This document shows positions 63,321 through 64,000 of a stretch of 64,000 bases of DNA, in pieces. The first letter of the stretch is position 1; each line of letters starts with the position of its first letter. This DNA comes from Actinomycetes bacterium (GTDB lineage Bacteria; Actinomycetota; Actinomycetes; S36-B12): contig JAHEIZ010000001.1 in NCBI GenBank assembly GCA_024639145.1, positions 62,001 through 126,000 of the forward strand, read 5' to 3'. The notes beneath the pieces are model-generated. The model worked only from the letters and a program-made list of their open reading frames with translations, was not told the DNA's origin and did not search any database. A program made the position numbers and the translations under genes.

Positions 63321-64000
63321 GTGAATGAGCAGGCGGCGAGCGGGGTGCCGAACGGCAATGCCCTCTTCGCCCGTGGCTCCCATTTCACGCCCTATCTGGC
63401 CACCGGGCTGATCGCCCGAGCCGCCACAGAGGCCGCAAGCCCCGCGGTGCTCCTGACGGCCATCGCCATCCTCGGCAAGGCCTCGACCGGCTCGTACCTG
63501 GTCGCGGCGCTCACTGTCGCCGCCGCACTCACCGGGCCCGTCGCCGGCGCACTGATCGACCGCAGCCACAACCCGCGAGCCTCATTCACCCTCGGCATGG
63601 GTCTACTCGTCGGCGGACTTCTCGGCCTGGTGCTCACGATCGGCCACGCACCCGTGCCATTGCTCATGGCCTTCGCCTTCATCGCCGGTCTGGGCTTCCC
63701 CGCGGTGACAGGTGCCTGGAGCGCCCAGATGCCCTTGATGGTCTCGCCCGAGAACCTGCATCGCGGCTACTCGATCGACGCGGGCACCTACAGCATCGCT
63801 GCGATCCTCGGGCCGCCTGCAGCTGCGGCAATGCTCTACCTCTCCGACCGTGCACCGATCTGGCTGCCCATCGTGCTGCTCGTCATTGCCATCGCGATGC
63901 TGCGCTTCGTTCCGCTGAGGCCGGCCGTGCACGACCACGTGGGCGAGCGACCCACCCTGATGGAGGATCTCAAGCACGGCGTCGAGACGATCATTCATCG
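63321..64000 (+). CDS. MFS transporter, 3' end outside window
   Basis: A 226-residue N-terminal portion of a major-facilitator protein starts at GTG 63321 (MNEQAASGVPNGNALFARGS). Visible helices include LIARAATEAASPAVLLTAI, LVAALTVAAALTGPVAGALIDR and FTLGMGLLVGGLLGLVLTIG. The GALIDRSHNPR segment is a motif-A-like loop. The window ends in the central cytoplasmic loop. It is divergent from csoR with 73 bp between, so copper-linked control is possible, but the substrate is unknown. Confidence 0.85.
   Translation, partial: MNEQAASGVPNGNALFARGSHFTPYLATGLIARAATEAASPAVLLTAIAILGKASTGSYLVAALTVAAALTGPVAGALIDRSHNPRASFTLGMGLLVGGLLGLVLTIGHAPVPLLMAFAFIAGLGFPAVTGAWSAQMPLMVSPENLHRGYSIDAGTYSIAAILGPPAAAAMLYLSDRAPIWLPIVLLVIAIAMLRFVPLRPAVHDHVGERPTLMEDLKHGVETIIH

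Overview
The window is a high-GC chromosomal segment from an actinomycete (Actinomycetota). Two WhiB-family iron-sulfur regulators, coenzyme F420 genes (fbiA/fbiB), the Mec-CysO-CysM cysteine pathway, DUF3499/DUF5719/DUF2017/DUF3039/TIGR03089 proteins and a GTP-type PEP carboxykinase are all hallmarks of that phylum. I see no mycolate genes and no marker that fixes a genus. Coding density is very high: about 60 genes, many with 4-bp ATGA/GTGA overlaps. No gap between accepted genes exceeds 300 bp, and I see no rRNA, tRNA, insertion sequence, prophage or CRISPR array.

Region 1 (1-12.6 kb) resembles the conserved actinobacterial block around M. tuberculosis Rv3255c-Rv3262. It holds a cation-efflux transporter, manA, a Trm112-like protein, phosphomannomutase, DUF3499, DUF5719, a 1170-aa membrane glycosyltransferase and whiB2. 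Divergent from these are fbiA and fbiB, for mannose activation, envelope glycans, division control and F420. VapBC-type toxin-antitoxin modules sit at both edges (1-477 and 12623-13287). Region 2 (13.3-15 kb) pairs a RibD/DHFR-like reductase with a divergent dihydropteroate-synthase-like protein.

Region 3 (15-25 kb) is the least ordinary. It contains a 2095-aa repeat-built surface protein and an overlapping 764-aa histidine kinase whose second half looks like a degenerate copy of the first. Divergent from these are two NarL-type response regulators, one with a decayed DNA-binding domain. A DosR-box-like palindrome precedes the second regulator and a similar one lies upstream of the distant whiB at 54.2 kb.

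Region 4 (25-39.5 kb) is an envelope-polymer island. It has a GDP-mannose-type pyrophosphorylase, a third VapBC module with a striking operator, a TIGR03089 protein, a secreted SpoIID/LytB protein, an LCP ligase and a GT2 enzyme. It also has two CDP-alcohol phosphotransferases, a sulfotransferase-fold protein, a Wzm-like permease with an ATPase partner that has lost its catalytic motifs, a TagF-like glycerophosphotransferase and a cytidylyltransferase-like enzyme. The likely product is a teichoic-acid-like or glycan surface polymer.

Region 5 (39.5-44.8 kb) is the conserved rdgB-rph-murI / cysM-cysO-mec / DUF2017-clpS block. Region 6 (44.8-64 kb) mixes cell-wall enzymes (GH18 protein, DacB, SGNH hydrolase), an IclR regulator, HdeD, a polar amino-acid ABC importer, MFS transporters, thioredoxin, a second WhiB, argF, a secreted prolyl oligopeptidase, pckG and a copA-copZ-csoR copper operon.
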